Shown: positions 1 to 11,654, numbered from the stretch's first letter. The stretch: 64,000 nucleotides of DNA from Paramarasmius palmivorus (GCA_037176845.1 JAYKXP010000003.1:682001-746000); one strand, 5' to 3'. A program made the numbers and translations. Notes: generated by a model from the sequence alone, not told the origin.

Positions 1-236
1 TGGCACGCGCAAAGCGAGAGCTCAGAGGGTTCAAGAAGGTGTCCCTGAAGGCTGGGGAGACTAAAGAAGTCAGCTTGGATTTGGACAGAGATGCTCTTGG
101 GTTCTATGACGAAAGGAGAGGATCATGGGTTGCTGAGCGAGGGAAGTTCGGTGTGCTTGTTGGTGCGTCATCGGAGGATATCAAACTCACGGAAGAAATT
201 GAATTGAAAGATACCTTAACGTGGATCGGTCTTTGA
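1..236 (+). CDS. GH3 beta-glucosidase, C-terminal end (5' partial)
   Basis: Only the last ~77 codons are present; the frame is open from base 3 to the TGA at 234-236. The peptide (ELRGFKKVSLKAGE near its start, then a segment ending FGVLVGASSEDIKL) matches the fibronectin-III-like domain that closes GH3 beta-glucosidases, with the usual 'GF.KV.L.AGE' strand and the 'V.VG.SS.DI' strand. These enzymes hydrolyse cello-oligosaccharides or other beta-glucosides. The catalytic domains lie outside the window, so secreted versus intracellular location cannot be judged. The neighbouring gene is convergent, 90 bp away. Confidence 0.8.
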   Translation, partial: ARAKRELRGFKKVSLKAGETKEVSLDLDRDALGFYDERRGSWVAERGKFGVLVGASSEDIKLTEEIELKDTLTWIGL

Positions 237-326
237 GTTAGTCTCTTTGAACAAAGCATTGATAATAGTACTGTACATACATACAAAATCAGACTGAATA
301 CAACCTTGCGTAACCCGCTAGTGAAA

Positions 327-1880
327 CTATAGATACAATGCTTCTACTTCAATGTTAGTACTCATACTGTCAATAAAATAGCAACCAGAGGAATATATCC
401 TCCTGCTAAACTTTACAATATCCACCGCAGCATGTATCTGATGTTGGGGAACCCGAAGGCGGAATAGCCTTGGACAAACGCGGCTTTTCTGAAAAGCTGC
501 AAGAGCACTCTTCATCTGGTCTCCAACATCTACTGTAAGGGTGCGAAGCTCTGGACAGACTCCCAACAGCTGCACAAACGACGCCAGATCCACGCTGCAC
601 GATGGCTCCACCTTCACGGCTAAACTACTCACTGCCCCCGAACGGCGCAGCAGATCTGGAAGGGAATCTGGCCAAGCTTCAGGCTGTCGTATCGTCCCAT
701 CATCGTTCTGTGGTCGTGATATGATTTCCACGGAGACGAGGCGGGGAAAGGACATCAGCCCTAGAAGCATAGCGATTCCCGCATTGGTGGGACCTAATCT
801 GAAGAACTGAAGAGATGGTAAAACAATGATGTCGCCTGGAAGGGTGGATAGGGAGAGAATAGTTGAGAAAGGAGGTGGCTTAGGGGTCTCATCGATCAGC
901 AATGACCTTAGATTCGTGCAAAGGCTGAGAATGCGCAACCAATCTTGTAGTTGTGATGCTGCTAATCCTCGTATTTGGAGAAAGGTGATTTGTCGGAAAG
1001 GGAGGACGTCTGAACGGGACGGGTAGGACATGGTCACACGTGATAGTTGCGGTGTCACTGAAAAACCGCCGTAGAAGGAGGCTTGTACTGGAACGCGTAC
1101 CGCACTTTCATTGAAGATCAAGGTACGAAGGATGGGATAAGTGATTGTCGACTTCATGAACGAGTCCCGAATAGTGCAGTCGAAAGTATCCAGTACGAGG
1201 CACTCGGTCTGCTTGGCCTGTCCCTCTAGAAGTCGTTTATAAACGAGACGTTTGAGTCTCGGTCGACTCCTACAGCCCTTTGTTCGGGGCCGCTCGTGAC
1301 ACTTGTGCATGTCGATAATGCGTATTGTCAACGGATGGCCAGCAGAGCGATGAAAGAAGCTGTCGAGAATGGGTGTAATGTCCCGTGTCATCGATGCAAT
1401 GTCCACTTGGATGGATGCCCACCATTTCCTACGATGAAGTACGATGTTTCTCCAAAGAAAGCAAACGTGGGCAACAAAGAAGAGTGGTGCATCTGTGATC
1501 CGTCCCCGTCCGGCCACCGTAAACATGTATGATGTGTCCACCATGTAACTGAACACCAACTCCAGCACTTCAACTGGAAGCTTTCGAACCGGGGCTATCC
1601 AACTCCGACGTTCTGCCATTCGACGAGAGATCGCATGCGTCCTGATTTCGAGAGTCTTGTATGTTTCTTGAAGCCTCCTCATCATCTCGCTGCAACGTTC
1701 AAATTCCTTCTCATCGAATCGAATCAGCTCTTGAGCCTGAACCTTTTCCAAATGAGTGGGTAGTCGGGGTGACCGCAGTAGGTCGCTTGGTATGGCGTGG
1801 TTGCAGAAAAAGTCATTCAGGATGTCTGTATGACTGCACTCATGGCAAATGTAGCCTTTCATGTCATGGTAGTTTAGCAT
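327..1880 (-). CDS. F-box domain protein with LRR-like C-terminus
   Basis: Single open exon of 517 codons from the ATG at 1880. An F-box (core VRKLPVEVLELVFSYM) lies about 95 residues in, after a Cys/His-containing and coiled N-terminal part, and is followed by a long region with leucine-rich-repeat-like periodicity (LRTLIFNES, LRSLLIDE, LRTLTVDV). Such proteins are very numerous in agaricomycetes and are expected to act as substrate adaptors of SCF ubiquitin ligases through Skp1. The frame stays open upstream to 1952 without another ATG, and a GTGAGT sits in that stretch (coding strand), so a short 5' exon is possible. Substrate unknown. Confidence 0.75.
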   Translation of the reverse strand: MLNYHDMKGYICHECSHTDILNDFFCNHAIPSDLLRSPRLPTHLEKVQAQELIRFDEKEFERCSEMMRRLQETYKTLEIRTHAISRRMAERRSWIAPVRKLPVEVLELVFSYMVDTSYMFTVAGRGRITDAPLFFVAHVCFLWRNIVLHRRKWWASIQVDIASMTRDITPILDSFFHRSAGHPLTIRIIDMHKCHERPRTKGCRSRPRLKRLVYKRLLEGQAKQTECLVLDTFDCTIRDSFMKSTITYPILRTLIFNESAVRVPVQASFYGGFSVTPQLSRVTMSYPSRSDVLPFRQITFLQIRGLAASQLQDWLRILSLCTNLRSLLIDETPKPPPFSTILSLSTLPGDIIVLPSLQFFRLGPTNAGIAMLLGLMSFPRLVSVEIISRPQNDDGTIRQPEAWPDSLPDLLRRSGAVSSLAVKVEPSCSVDLASFVQLLGVCPELRTLTVDVGDQMKSALAAFQKSRVCPRLFRLRVPQHQIHAAVDIVKFSRRIYSSGCYFIDSMSTNIEVEALYL

Positions 1881-2221
1881 GGTCCTATAGAGTGTTAGAT
1901 TCTGGAATCCAGCAAGAATCTGGCGCAGAAACTCACCAGTTCGAGTGCTCAAGCTAGGGAGGTTGTAATGGGTTGAATCAAACGTTCTCTGCTGGAGTGC
2001 CGGTGCATTCTGACCTCGTGCAGACCTTGTGTCTATCCAAGCAATTAATCACCGCCGAGTTGGTGGGCGTTACATGCAAGGCGGGCCCCGGGCCGAGCTG
2101 TTGTTCGGCTTTTCAGATTCTGAACAAGTACATCCAATTGAGCATCATTGAATCCAACATACTCTAACCATCCAATCTTCTTGTAACTCCACCCGAACGC
2201 CATACAATATTCAAGGAAAAC

Positions 2222-3404
2222 ATGTCGCGAAAGATGTGCAAGGGAAAAGAGAAAGCAAGCGTCAAGTCCGTCGCAAATATCCTTTTTTGCCCCTTATTCT
2301 TAATCATCATCACGCAGACGTTCACGGTCACCCAGTCCACTATCTTCCACCCCAGAACCCCCAACAAAACGCTCTAAAAGCAAAGCGGAAACCCGTGACT
2401 GCCCCATTTGTCACGAAGCCATTCCTCTCCGTCTTCTCGCTAAACATGCTGAGCTTGAGTCCTCTCGTGTTCAAGATATCATCGAGTCTGTTGGCCAACT
2501 CGAACCCATCGTTGATGACTTCGCCGAGCTAGAACCAGGGCCCTCGATAGCTCGAAGAAGTGCAACGAAAGCACGCCAGTCGATTCTACAAACAACACAT
2601 CCTATCATAGCCAGCAGAACGCCAGTTTTACAGACAATTTCGGCGGTGAAGAGGAACAGGAAGGCGAGGCATGCGAGGCTAAGGGATATGACAAAGGAGG
2701 AGGACGATAGACCGACTTCTCGAGGAGCGAGAGGTTCGGAGGTAGCGTGTCCTGTCTGCTTAAACACTATCCATGGCGACCAGGACGTTCTAGACGCCCA
2801 TGTCGACGCGTGTTTAGCTCATGAGGCCAGGCTGGAACAGGAGCGGCAGGTGCTAGCTCAGATGCAAAGGCAAGCCGAGGATGAAGCAATGGTCGATGTG
2901 GATGGTGATACTGTAGGCGGTTACGTTGGCAGCGTTCGAGGAACAGGATTTCATACTCGAGATCCTAATTCTCAAGATGTTGAGGATGAAGTGGACGTTG
3001 ATGGGGATGATGTGGTTCTATACGGTGCTTCACAGTTCACTGAAACTGATATACTTCCATTGCATCCAGAACCCAACTCGGATTCCTCGCCAAAGCCGGT
3101 CCCCATCTCCCTTCCCACATTACATCCTGTCGATATCGACTACGATGCTGCCATCGTCCACGCAAAATCCACGCAAAATCAAGCCTCGCTGATAGCTGCT
3201 CTCGAGAATAAAATCCGACAACTCGAAACGACGAGACTTTCTTGCCGAATATGCATAGACCCCTTTGTGGAACCTACCGTCTCGACGGGCTGTTGGCACA
3301 CGTGTTGCAGGGAATGCTGGCTGAGATGCTTGGGCTCAACAAAATTATGTCCTATATGTAAGAGAATCACGGCCCCAACGGATTTGAGAAGGGTATATTT
3401 GTGA
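2222..3404 (+). CDS. RNF220-like RING-type E3 ubiquitin ligase
   Basis: Exons 2222-2265 and 2318-3404 (intron GTCCGT...CGCAG), 376 aa. After a basic SP-rich start there is a first zinc-finger-like CPICHEAIPLRLLAKH, then a second CPVCLNTI...HVDACL finger of UBZ4/C2HC type around residue 155, an acidic middle, a short coiled coil and a C-terminal RING (CRICIDPF, CWHTCCRECW, CPICKR). The last residues ITAPTDLRRVYL closely match the C-terminus I remember for animal RNF220 (ITAPGDLRRIYL), which makes that family the best assignment. Role: E2-dependent substrate ubiquitination, probably nuclear; substrate in fungi unknown. The start was chosen because it is the only upstream ATG that splices into frame. 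Confidence 0.75.
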
Positions 3405-5599
3405 CTGTATATATTCGCGTATCGCGCGCTGCTCGTAGTGTACTGTATCTGTTTGTAATGGATTTCTTGTCGGGTACCACATATATGCATTCAGAATCGC
3501 CAAGACGTCACTTGGAGGAGCTTATACCTGCGTTGGGTTGCTGTGTTGAAATCTGATTTGATGTTGGTGAACACGCGTACGGCCAACGTTGGATCAACCG
3601 TGTCTTTTCTTCAAGTTCAACCATCATCAGCCACAGAGTTCTTTGCCATTGACTTCACAACGCTTGTCTTCAGACACTTAATAAATAAGCAAGACGTTGG
3701 AAACACCACCATTTTTCTATATGGAAGATGCCATTCCATTCCTCTATCCAACCTCTATCCATGACGATATCCCAAACAGGTTTAACTTGTCCCGCTCAAC
3801 ACACTTCCATTCCAGCATCACGCCAGCAGAGTAGAAACTTATACAAGCTGGAGTGATATTGGAGGAGGTCAGATAGAATCGCACGTTACCTCGGGAGGCT
3901 TGGGCACCAAAAATATCAGGTCGAGAGGGACCACGTACATTCATCGCAAGTCGCTCAGGCTGATGACTTCCAATCGGATTATTCGAGAATATTTTTCGAA
4001 ACGTCAAATTGCTACTCGTACACCTCCCCAAACCGATTCCCTGGAAGCGCAACTAGTATATCTCCCTTCGCACCGGTGAAACCTTGCCGTTTTCTGTTCG
4101 CAGATGGCTCCGACCGCTCTATACTGATTCGTACAATCTTCATGGGATCCAATCACTCCTCAAACTGCTATCTGATGTGCTCCAAGGATCTTCCCGTTGA
4201 AAGACCTTTCTGCACATACTCCGAAGCCTAGTATATCAAACATTTGGGCGCCAATGTCACGTCAACATGCTCTCTTAGGATCTACCTCTCGAAATTGCAA
4301 TCACTACAAGCTATTTATGCACCATAGCATTGCCACCACCTGGTTTCCATCCATCCCTAATCGTTTTCTCTCGATCAAACGATTTCTGTTCGGGAGCTGT
4401 TCACATTCGTGGAAACGCTCAGCCCATGTCCAACGTACTACACAGCTGAGAGTATTCCTCCACCGACATCTTTAAAAACGCAGGGAAATAACGATGATGC
4501 GTCAACCCCATTCTTCCTCGAGCGCTTCTGGTATGCTGTACTCAAAACTATACATCGTCTTGAACAACGACCCATGCGGGCTGAACGCGGAATTACGCGA
4601 CAGATTCTTCGGGATGGTGGACTCGGAGTTCAGGTCAAAGAGTCAGCTGGCGCAACTTGAAAGGGAGAATGTGGCGACCCGACGTACGTCTGCCTGCACG
4701 TCGCAAACATACCTATCTTTGAATCATTTCGATCCCGTATACGTGCCATTTGAAGCGAAAAGAACGAGAATTGCATTCGAGATCGTGGTATCATCATCGA
4801 TTTGGTAGAGGGTGTCTCATTATATTTATCCTATTTTGTAGCGTGCCGTCGTATGATGTATTGTAGCATTCGAACAATTTCAATGGAGAAAATTCACACT
4901 TCTTGCTGAGCCATGGTGATGCTTCAAGCGCGGCGATGTTCGCCACGGAACCTCTAAACTGTGTTGGTAACACCCGGCTTGGACACGAGGTTAACAGCAA
5001 AGGAGCTTGTTGTGGATTGTCAATAGTACTTAGAAGGTCGCGCCACTGACTCGTTCGTCAGTTTATGTATGTGAATGTAGGAACTCTGAGATGGCAATTC
5101 CCCACTGGGTCAAATTTACTATCAGTGGCTGAATACTGGCCATGGATGGCCCCATGACATACCGCGCGAAGGATGCGTTATTTGCGGATTACCGCCTGAA
5201 GGAAGCAACCGTTCTATAGTACACACACATCATGATTTCTGACAGAAATCCCTGGCGACGAACAAGAGCCGGGTCAGGAAATGTTCTTAATGAATGATGA
5301 ACTCATACCTCGGCATAGAAATAACGAGATCTTCCCAAGCATAGTGTATTGGTGAGCACGTCATTATATCTAGATCCGGTGGTTGCCATTCTTCGTCATA
5401 ACTTCGGTGCCTGCGAGCAGAGGAAGGACGGTAGCATTTGCGGGAGTCTCTTGATTGAGTCTGATTGTTTCAACGGCGAGTATAGAGCGGGTGCTGTCGA
5501 GCGCAACTTTCATCGTGAAGAACCATACAATGCTGTCGGGTAGATCAAGTGATAATCATAGTATCGCCCAAAACATTAGCAGTCGTAGCAGCGAAAAGG

Positions 5600-6016
5600 A
5601 ATGTCGGTTATAGATTTTATTGAAGAATGTGTACTCGAACACCTCGCAGTCGTTCAGGACCCTCTAATCATCTCTATGGCAATTGCTCATCGCTGTCGCC
5701 GCTCTTGCTACCCTTGCGGCTGCCACACCGCCTCGACAAACTGATATCAAGGCCAATTAACTTGACGGATGTTTAGCACGGTCAAACAACACTAAGGCGG
5801 GAGGGTCTACCTCGAACACAACACTTTCTGGATCTGGGGCTTGTCCAGAGGGTCAGACAATTCAGCTCTAACAACAAGCCCGTCAGTGATTTTGAATAGA
5901 GTAGAAACCTTCAAACACTCACTGGCTTTATCTCAAGTGGCTGATTGGTCACCTGCACTGTTCGAGGGCGTGAAATGAAAGCAATGCTTCCTTTACCCGG
6001 CTGGAGTCCTTATAAA
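5600..6016 (-). ncRNA. Possible spliced non-coding transcript
   Basis: Read on the minus strand there is a TATA box (TTTATAA at 6010-6016), a well-formed intron at 5868-5922 (GTGAGT...GTTAG, 55 bp), a second at 5761-5810 (GTAGAC...TCAAG, 50 bp, with a TGCTAAAC branch-like site), and an AATAAA at 5616-5621. The putative exons contain no usable ATG, and every frame through the joined exons stops quickly. The architecture looks like a transcription unit without a protein. The last exon is antisense to the secreted-protein relic. Prediction from signals only. Confidence 0.22.
5680..5757 (+). pseudogene. Relic of a small secreted (hydrophobin-like) protein start
   Basis: This short frame encodes a fungal-style signal peptide (LLIAVAALATLAAATP) followed by RQTDIKAN and then TAA. 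Such starts are typical of agaric hydrophobins and other small secreted proteins. The only nearby ATG (5676) is one base out of frame with it, no Cys-Cys pattern follows, and the next 100 bases have stops in every frame. I read it as a decayed copy. The hydrophobin label rests only on signal-peptide style and is a guess. Confidence 0.3.
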
Positions 6017-7196
6017 CCCTTCACATGCCGAGCCAATCGACTCGGCTTATGGCGTGCGACTCGTAACAAGTCGAATGTCCATCATACAAGGAGCAGCGTT
6101 ATTCTTGGTTTGACATTCCCTCGAGTCGGCAGATGCGGCGCGGCGTTTCCTGTATTCAATTTTCCGCGCTGAATTGCAACGAATGCATGGTCTTTTACTT
6201 ATGACAGTGATTGCGCGCCCTCCTTGCATCACGGACTGGGAAGGAATCGTTATTCTTGCGTTATTCGCCTCGGGATGATAATGTCATTGACACAATCCTT
6301 GGCTCTTTTGCAATGAAGGTAAGGTAACAGATTGGCAGCCTCGACAGATTTACCATGATGGTTGGTACACAAAAATTGAAACGTCCAGTAGAGTCATCTA
6401 TAGAATGAGTTAGCACAATTACTGGCCTCAAAATGGCACAGAACAACGAGAGTCCACCTCGGTATGATCTGATTCCATGCATGGATTTATGCTAGTGCCT
6501 TCCGCCGCTGGCCGGTGAATCAGGAGTCTGGGAGCGACTGGGATTCTTGGGCAGAATAAGCTCGATGCTGCGTGAATGACTAGGTCTGAGTACAACTAAC
6601 ATCTCAGGATAATTCAACAATGGCTCACCTGCCTTCTCTTTCTCACACCCGCTTTGTTAATTCAAGGACCATCTACACACACCGTAAGTGTAAAATATTC
6701 TGCTCGGAAGGATTCTGCGTAGATATGGCGCATATCCAACGTCTATAAGCCAAAACTGAAAAGAGCTGGGATTCTTCAGCGATCACTGCCAATAATCTCG
6801 ATAATCTCGGTGAAACTTCCATATCGCGAAATTTCCTCACCTGAAAAATATAATATCACCGAATATCTCCAGCAAGTTGAGTTATTGGCTAACCTATTCC
6901 ATTTCTTTTTGCTGTTCCTTCGAGCGGAATAATTTCCATTCCCGGTGTGACAGTGTTTGAGCGTCAAAATACTGGAGCAGTGGGAAACATTGAGGAATCA
7001 ACAGCTTGCTGAATGTGACACTATAATATTAGTAGTGACGAGTCACATTTTCTCACGCGGTTTTACCCATAAATGCATAACCGCCCATACCTCATACCAC
7101 CCACTCAGTGTCGATTTCCAGCCTCGTTGCCCTCGCTCTCCCCAGCCTCAAGAATTGTGAATGAATATTCATGATTACGAATCTATTCTCTGAAAC

Positions 7197-10100
7197 ATGG
7201 CAGCCTTGCCAATTGAGCAGCTAAACCTTCGAACACGTGCCAAACTCCGCTCTACGCAAATTTTGACCTCGTTGCCGCAAATAGTTTCCGAACTGTTGCA
7301 GAATTCGCTCGACGCAAATGCTAGAAGCATAGATATTGGCGTGAACCATGAAGAATGGACCTGTTGGGTTACAGATGATGGTCATGGAATGAGTAGAGAC
7401 GATTTGACGCTATTGTGCAACAGCGGACGTTATGGTGTGTTTACTGTTTCTTGAATCCAAGCTATCGAAAGTTAATACTCTCACAGGTACTTCAAAAGCA
7501 TATACACCCGATACCTTGAACGCCTTGTCGACTTTTGGGTTCCGTGGAGAAGGCAGGCATAAACCCTTTAGTCGATGGAAGAACATCTAAATTTTCGAAA
7601 CACAGCTTTGGCATCAGCTGCCGACCTCGGTTGCTTGGAAATCTGCTCCAGAACTTCCAAATCCCGCGAGACTTGGTCTATCATATATAAGGTATCTTGG
7701 GATATTCATTCAGCTATTTTCGCTTATCTTTATCTTTAGAATGGGGAGACACTTTACTCTGGCGCCGCAGTGCGATGGAAGAGGGCATCTCATGGAACAA
7801 CGGTCTGCGTCAGGGACGCATTTTACAACGTAAGGCCTCGGTTTCATGCAGTAAATTGCCTAAGATAACACGTCCTTTAGCTCCCTGTTCGACGTCTTTC
7901 ACATCCCACTCAGTCTCGCGCTTCTGAATTAATACATAAAGAAATGGAATTGTACGCATTGGTCTTTCCCGACGTCTCTTTCACGCTCCACTCTGTTTCC
8001 GACTCCGGAACATTCAAGGAGAACACGTTCAGGATACCCAAGGTATAATGCTATCGTAGTTCTGCGCGTCAATACTGCTCAGCACCGCAAGTAGAGCGAC
8101 TCCACTTTATCAACTTTCTTGCACTTATATGGAACGGCATTGTGTCAAGTGAGTCTTTATGTCCATTTTTCAATTGGTCTTAACTTCAAAACAGCTCGTA
8201 GATGAAATTAATGTGACTCACGAAGACATTACGATACAAGGATTCATTAGCCTCAACGGAGCTTTTTCTAAGGTATGTACCAATGCTACTAGCAATATTG
8301 ATGCCTCTCTAAGCCGAATCATAAGTCTCACCAATTTCTGTGTAAGTTGTCGCCAGCGACTACGTATTTTTACTTTGTAACCTCGCCTGTCAGATATAAA
8401 CCGACATCCGGTCGAAGAAGGAGAGCTACAGCATATCATCGAGTCTCAATTTATGTCGAGTACTTTTACCAAGCATGTATGTTGCAGAAATGCTCTAGCT
8501 CAGCATGACTCTGAGCTTCTGGTTAGGCATATGAAGAGTCTGGAGAGACATCTGCCCGCCCTTGTGAGTCAGCTTTTATTCGAGGTCTTAGCAATCTTTG
8601 CTGAAGTGTAGTCCAGCGACTCGACGCTCCCCGCGCAAAGTCGAAAAGAAACCCGTCTACGTACTCAACTTGACCATTCCCCCGGACAAAATCGATAATC
8701 TATTGGAACCCGCAAAGGGCGCGGTTCATCTAGGAGTTAGTCGACTCGGTTTAGCGACTGGTACCGCAATTTCTAAATGGACATTCAGGAGAAAGACGCT
8801 GTCTATTCTTTGTTATCATCTACCATAGAGGCGTTTTTAGTCCGCCATGGATTTGCGTCACAGCATCGGCATCCGGAAAACGACTGTTCGCAATCCCCTC
8901 GTAAGCGGAGGAAGCTCGATTTGTTGAATGACTCAGGCTACGCTGAGGACGTATCTGAAGTTATACCGGCATATGATATTCGGGTCGAGAAACTCGATCC
9001 CGTACATCTCTATGTTGGTGATGTATGTCATGACGCACTTTCAGTTGTTATGTTGAAGCTCACGATCTCATAGGCTGCAAAACAGGTCCCTCTCGCCGTG
9101 GACCAAGACGAGATCTTGTGGACTGACCATACTACCGGTCAGACCTTCCTGGTTGATAGACGCACGGGAAACTCCCGGCGACAAGATGACCATCTGGTCT
9201 TCAGTAATCCGGACTATGAGTCAGGTCCGGACCGTCGCGAGCGACGTACATTGCTGCGCCCAGGAAGTACCGCTTCATCTGGCAAGGCAGAGACACCAGA
9301 GTGGATTCGGAAGGCACTCGAGGTCTGTTTCGGCTTCTCTGCCTTCGCGTCACAATCTCACGGTTCCCTCTGTTAGGCGAATGACACGTACAAATTAGGA
9401 GAGAAGAAAATTGTTTCTCTGAACCTGGATATGAATATGTTTGGTCACAATGACTATGCAGGCAATGCAAGCGCCACTCGCCGTTGCCATTTCGGTCAGG
9501 ACCACCCACAGTCAAACATCTTCTCTTCAGAATCAGAAGCCATACAACATCGTTTTGCTCGGGATGATATTAAAGATGCTGTGGTCATTAGCCAGGTCGA
9601 TCGAAAGTTCGTAGCATGTGTCTTTAGCGACGGGGAACTACAAGGAACAGGGACTGAATCGAAAGATGGCATCAGCAAGAATGGAAGGATACTTGTCCTA
9701 ATTGACCAGGTATAGCACGTTTGAAATTTCTATTCCGGCGGAAAATAACAATAACAATATTATTTCTGTGACAGCATGCAGCGGACGAACGTATCAGAGT
9801 CGAGCTATTCCTTAAAGATCTCTGTCTTGGTTTTTTGCGCAATACATCGAGTGGGCGAGTCGAGGAAAACGCAATAGAGCTTCGTCATCTGACACCTCCG
9901 CGACTCATTCTGTTGACACGGATGGAAGTACGGCGGTTGACGAGTTCGCAGGAGATACGAGATACCCTTTGGAGTTGGGGCTTATGCTTCGCGGGATCGC
10001 CACAGATCGCTGACCTCGATCATGGAGAACCAGAATCAAGCGTCGATGGAGATAACAGCGGCAGCTATGTACAGATCGCTGTGCAAAGTATACCGGAAGT

Positions 10101-10684
10101 AGTGGCTGATAAGGTACTGTCCGGTCTGATTCTTCTTCCTCCATATATTCGTGTTGAGTTCTTGGAATGCCTTAGCTCCTTTTGGGCGAGGAACTGCGTG
10201 ATTTGGTCAAAGGCTTCATAGCGCAGGTCGACTCCGGTGCTATTGATCTTTTGCGGACCCGGGAGACGGGTTCCGAGTCAAGGATTGAAGATGTAGATTG
10301 GTTGAGAGCTTTGAGATGGTGCCCGCGACAACTTCTAGATTTAGTAAACTCAAAGGCTTGCAGAGGTGGAACAGTTACTTTTCATTTCTCTTATAGACTG
10401 ACGCAGTTCATCTGGATTAGGCGCCGTTATGTTCAACGATATGCTGACGGCCGAGCAGTGCTCGCGGTTAGTCACACAGCTGGCGAATGCCGCTCTTCCT
10501 TTCCAATGTGCTCACGGAAGGTCTGTTTGATGTACTCCTTCGGTTTCTTGCTTTTCTAAAAGGAAACATCAGACCCTCTTTAGTACCACTGACTAATTTT
10601 GGGAAGCTCGCAGCGGACAGGGGACGGTCGCGACATTCTCAGATGCGCTGGTCTGTGCTAGAAGACCAAACATACCCCAATTAG
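7197..10684 (+). CDS. MLH3: MLH3, MutL-gamma mismatch-repair/meiotic endonuclease subunit
   Basis: Eighteen exons: 7197-7434, 7487-7552, 7606-7691, 7740-7829, 7881-8042, 8095-8148, 8195-8272, 8326-8341, 8394-8476, 8527-8563, 8617-8735, 8789-9022, 9074-9322, 9377-9709, 9775-10113, 10176-10365, 10421-10520, 10573-10684; 861 aa. The N-terminal GHL ATPase shows ELLQNSLDA (Asn36), DDGHGM (60-65) and GFRGEA (97-102). The C-terminal endonuclease has DQHAADERIRVE (about 614-625), SKACRG and QCAHGRPSLVPL; the last is the MLH3 form rather than PMS1. MLH3 pairs with MLH1 to nick DNA in mismatch repair and resolve meiotic crossovers. Odd points: intron 7553-7605 is GC-AG and exon 8 is only 16 nt. The extreme C-terminus could instead use a very short intron at 10651-10684. 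Confidence 0.93.
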
Positions 10685-11654
10685 GATTACCCATTGTCTC
10701 GACAAGTGGGAAAGCTCTCTTCCATTGTTTGGACGTTTCGCTCCTGTATGTTCGTTTTCAGTTCTGTTTTCAGAGTTTTGGCGCTGTTTGTGCTCATTGA
10801 AGACCTATAGGATTCTTGTGCGAGGGGAATCCTAGGATTCATGTCATGTCACAATAGAGGAAGACTTTCAATTCATGAGGCCGAGACGGGGCGGTTATCC
10901 TGGATGGAGGACCTCGATTACTGTGTAGTCTTCAATTGTATGTCACGACAAGTTTGTGGTTCCTACGCAATTATAAGCACAATTCTTCCACGTTGACGAG
11001 TCCCTTATCATTATATCTTCGCGGATAGAATAATGTATATCCGATCTATGGATCCTCCAGTCATACTTTACTTGACCACTCACCAACGTAACAGCCGATG
11101 ACCGATGACTACATACAGTACTTACTGTAGTGTAGCAACTACTGTGGAGCACTCAAGTTTATGTCTTCGTATATTGATTCGAGCTATGCCCATTGTTTGA
11201 ATTTTGCGGATCCTTCACGGATCGATATTACAGACTAGGGCATGCCACGTCGCTTCGCGCGCCCAGTCTTGGTCCAGGCACCCTTCAGAGTGATGACTGT
11301 AAGTATCATAATACACTGTATGTAAGTATGTAACTTCGTCCTGATGTAACAAGGTGTCGTTTTCGAAAAGCTGGCCCGAATCCCGGTTCATGCTCGCCTC
11401 GAAACCATCGCATCTTTAAATAAAGATGTGTACTTTATTGCATTCAACGTAGGAGCGGCCCATCAGTGCATAACTCTGATACTCAGCGACCGAGTAGCAG
11501 CTCGCAACCGGATGGAGCTCAGAATTACTGTTCGCGTGACGTGTGCACTCCAGACTTTGACGTCATAGGGCAAACAGAGGCTTATAAGCCTCGACTTTTT
11601 TCCTTCTAGCGTCCACCACCTAGAACTCCCCTCGTATTCTCCAGAAACATCAAT
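10685..11654. other. Intergenic region between MLH3 and the RTC3-like gene
   Basis: No gene recognised. A short minus-strand frame near 11238-11300 following an acceptor-like TTACAG could be a C-terminal exon (ends KGAWTKTGRAKRRGMP), but I cannot connect it to an upstream exon or family. The final 80 bp contain the promoter of the next gene. Confidence 0.35.
11582..11632 (+). promoter_or_regulatory. TATA box and STRE-like CCCCT upstream of the RTC3-like gene
   Basis: A TTATAAG element at 11582-11588, inside the palindrome GGCTTATAAGCC, lies about 70 bp before the ATG. A CCCCT pentamer at 11628-11632 matches the core of the fungal stress-response element. Stress control fits what is known of yeast RTC3/HGI1; this is inference from short motifs. 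Confidence 0.35.

Larger units (their letters stand above)
3405..7196. other. Gene-poor interval between RNF220-like gene and MLH3
   Basis: No intact conserved gene recognised. Short open frames occur. One at 4494-4808 (+) reads as a polar helix and ends near a GTACGT donor; a frame near 4105-4200 (+) resembles the 'WLRPLY.D..NLH' part of agaric F-box proteins but is broken by stops. Both are too weak to call. The part 5600-6016 holds a secreted-protein relic and a possible spliced non-coding transcript, listed separately. The stretch 6240-7190 holds nothing I can name. Confidence 0.4.

Noticed and set aside
10651..10684. Possible 34-bp last intron extending MLH3 (continuing with LDKWESSLPLFGRF)
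   Set aside because: Shorter than any other intron in the window; the TAG at 10682-10684 was kept as the stop, with the alternative noted.
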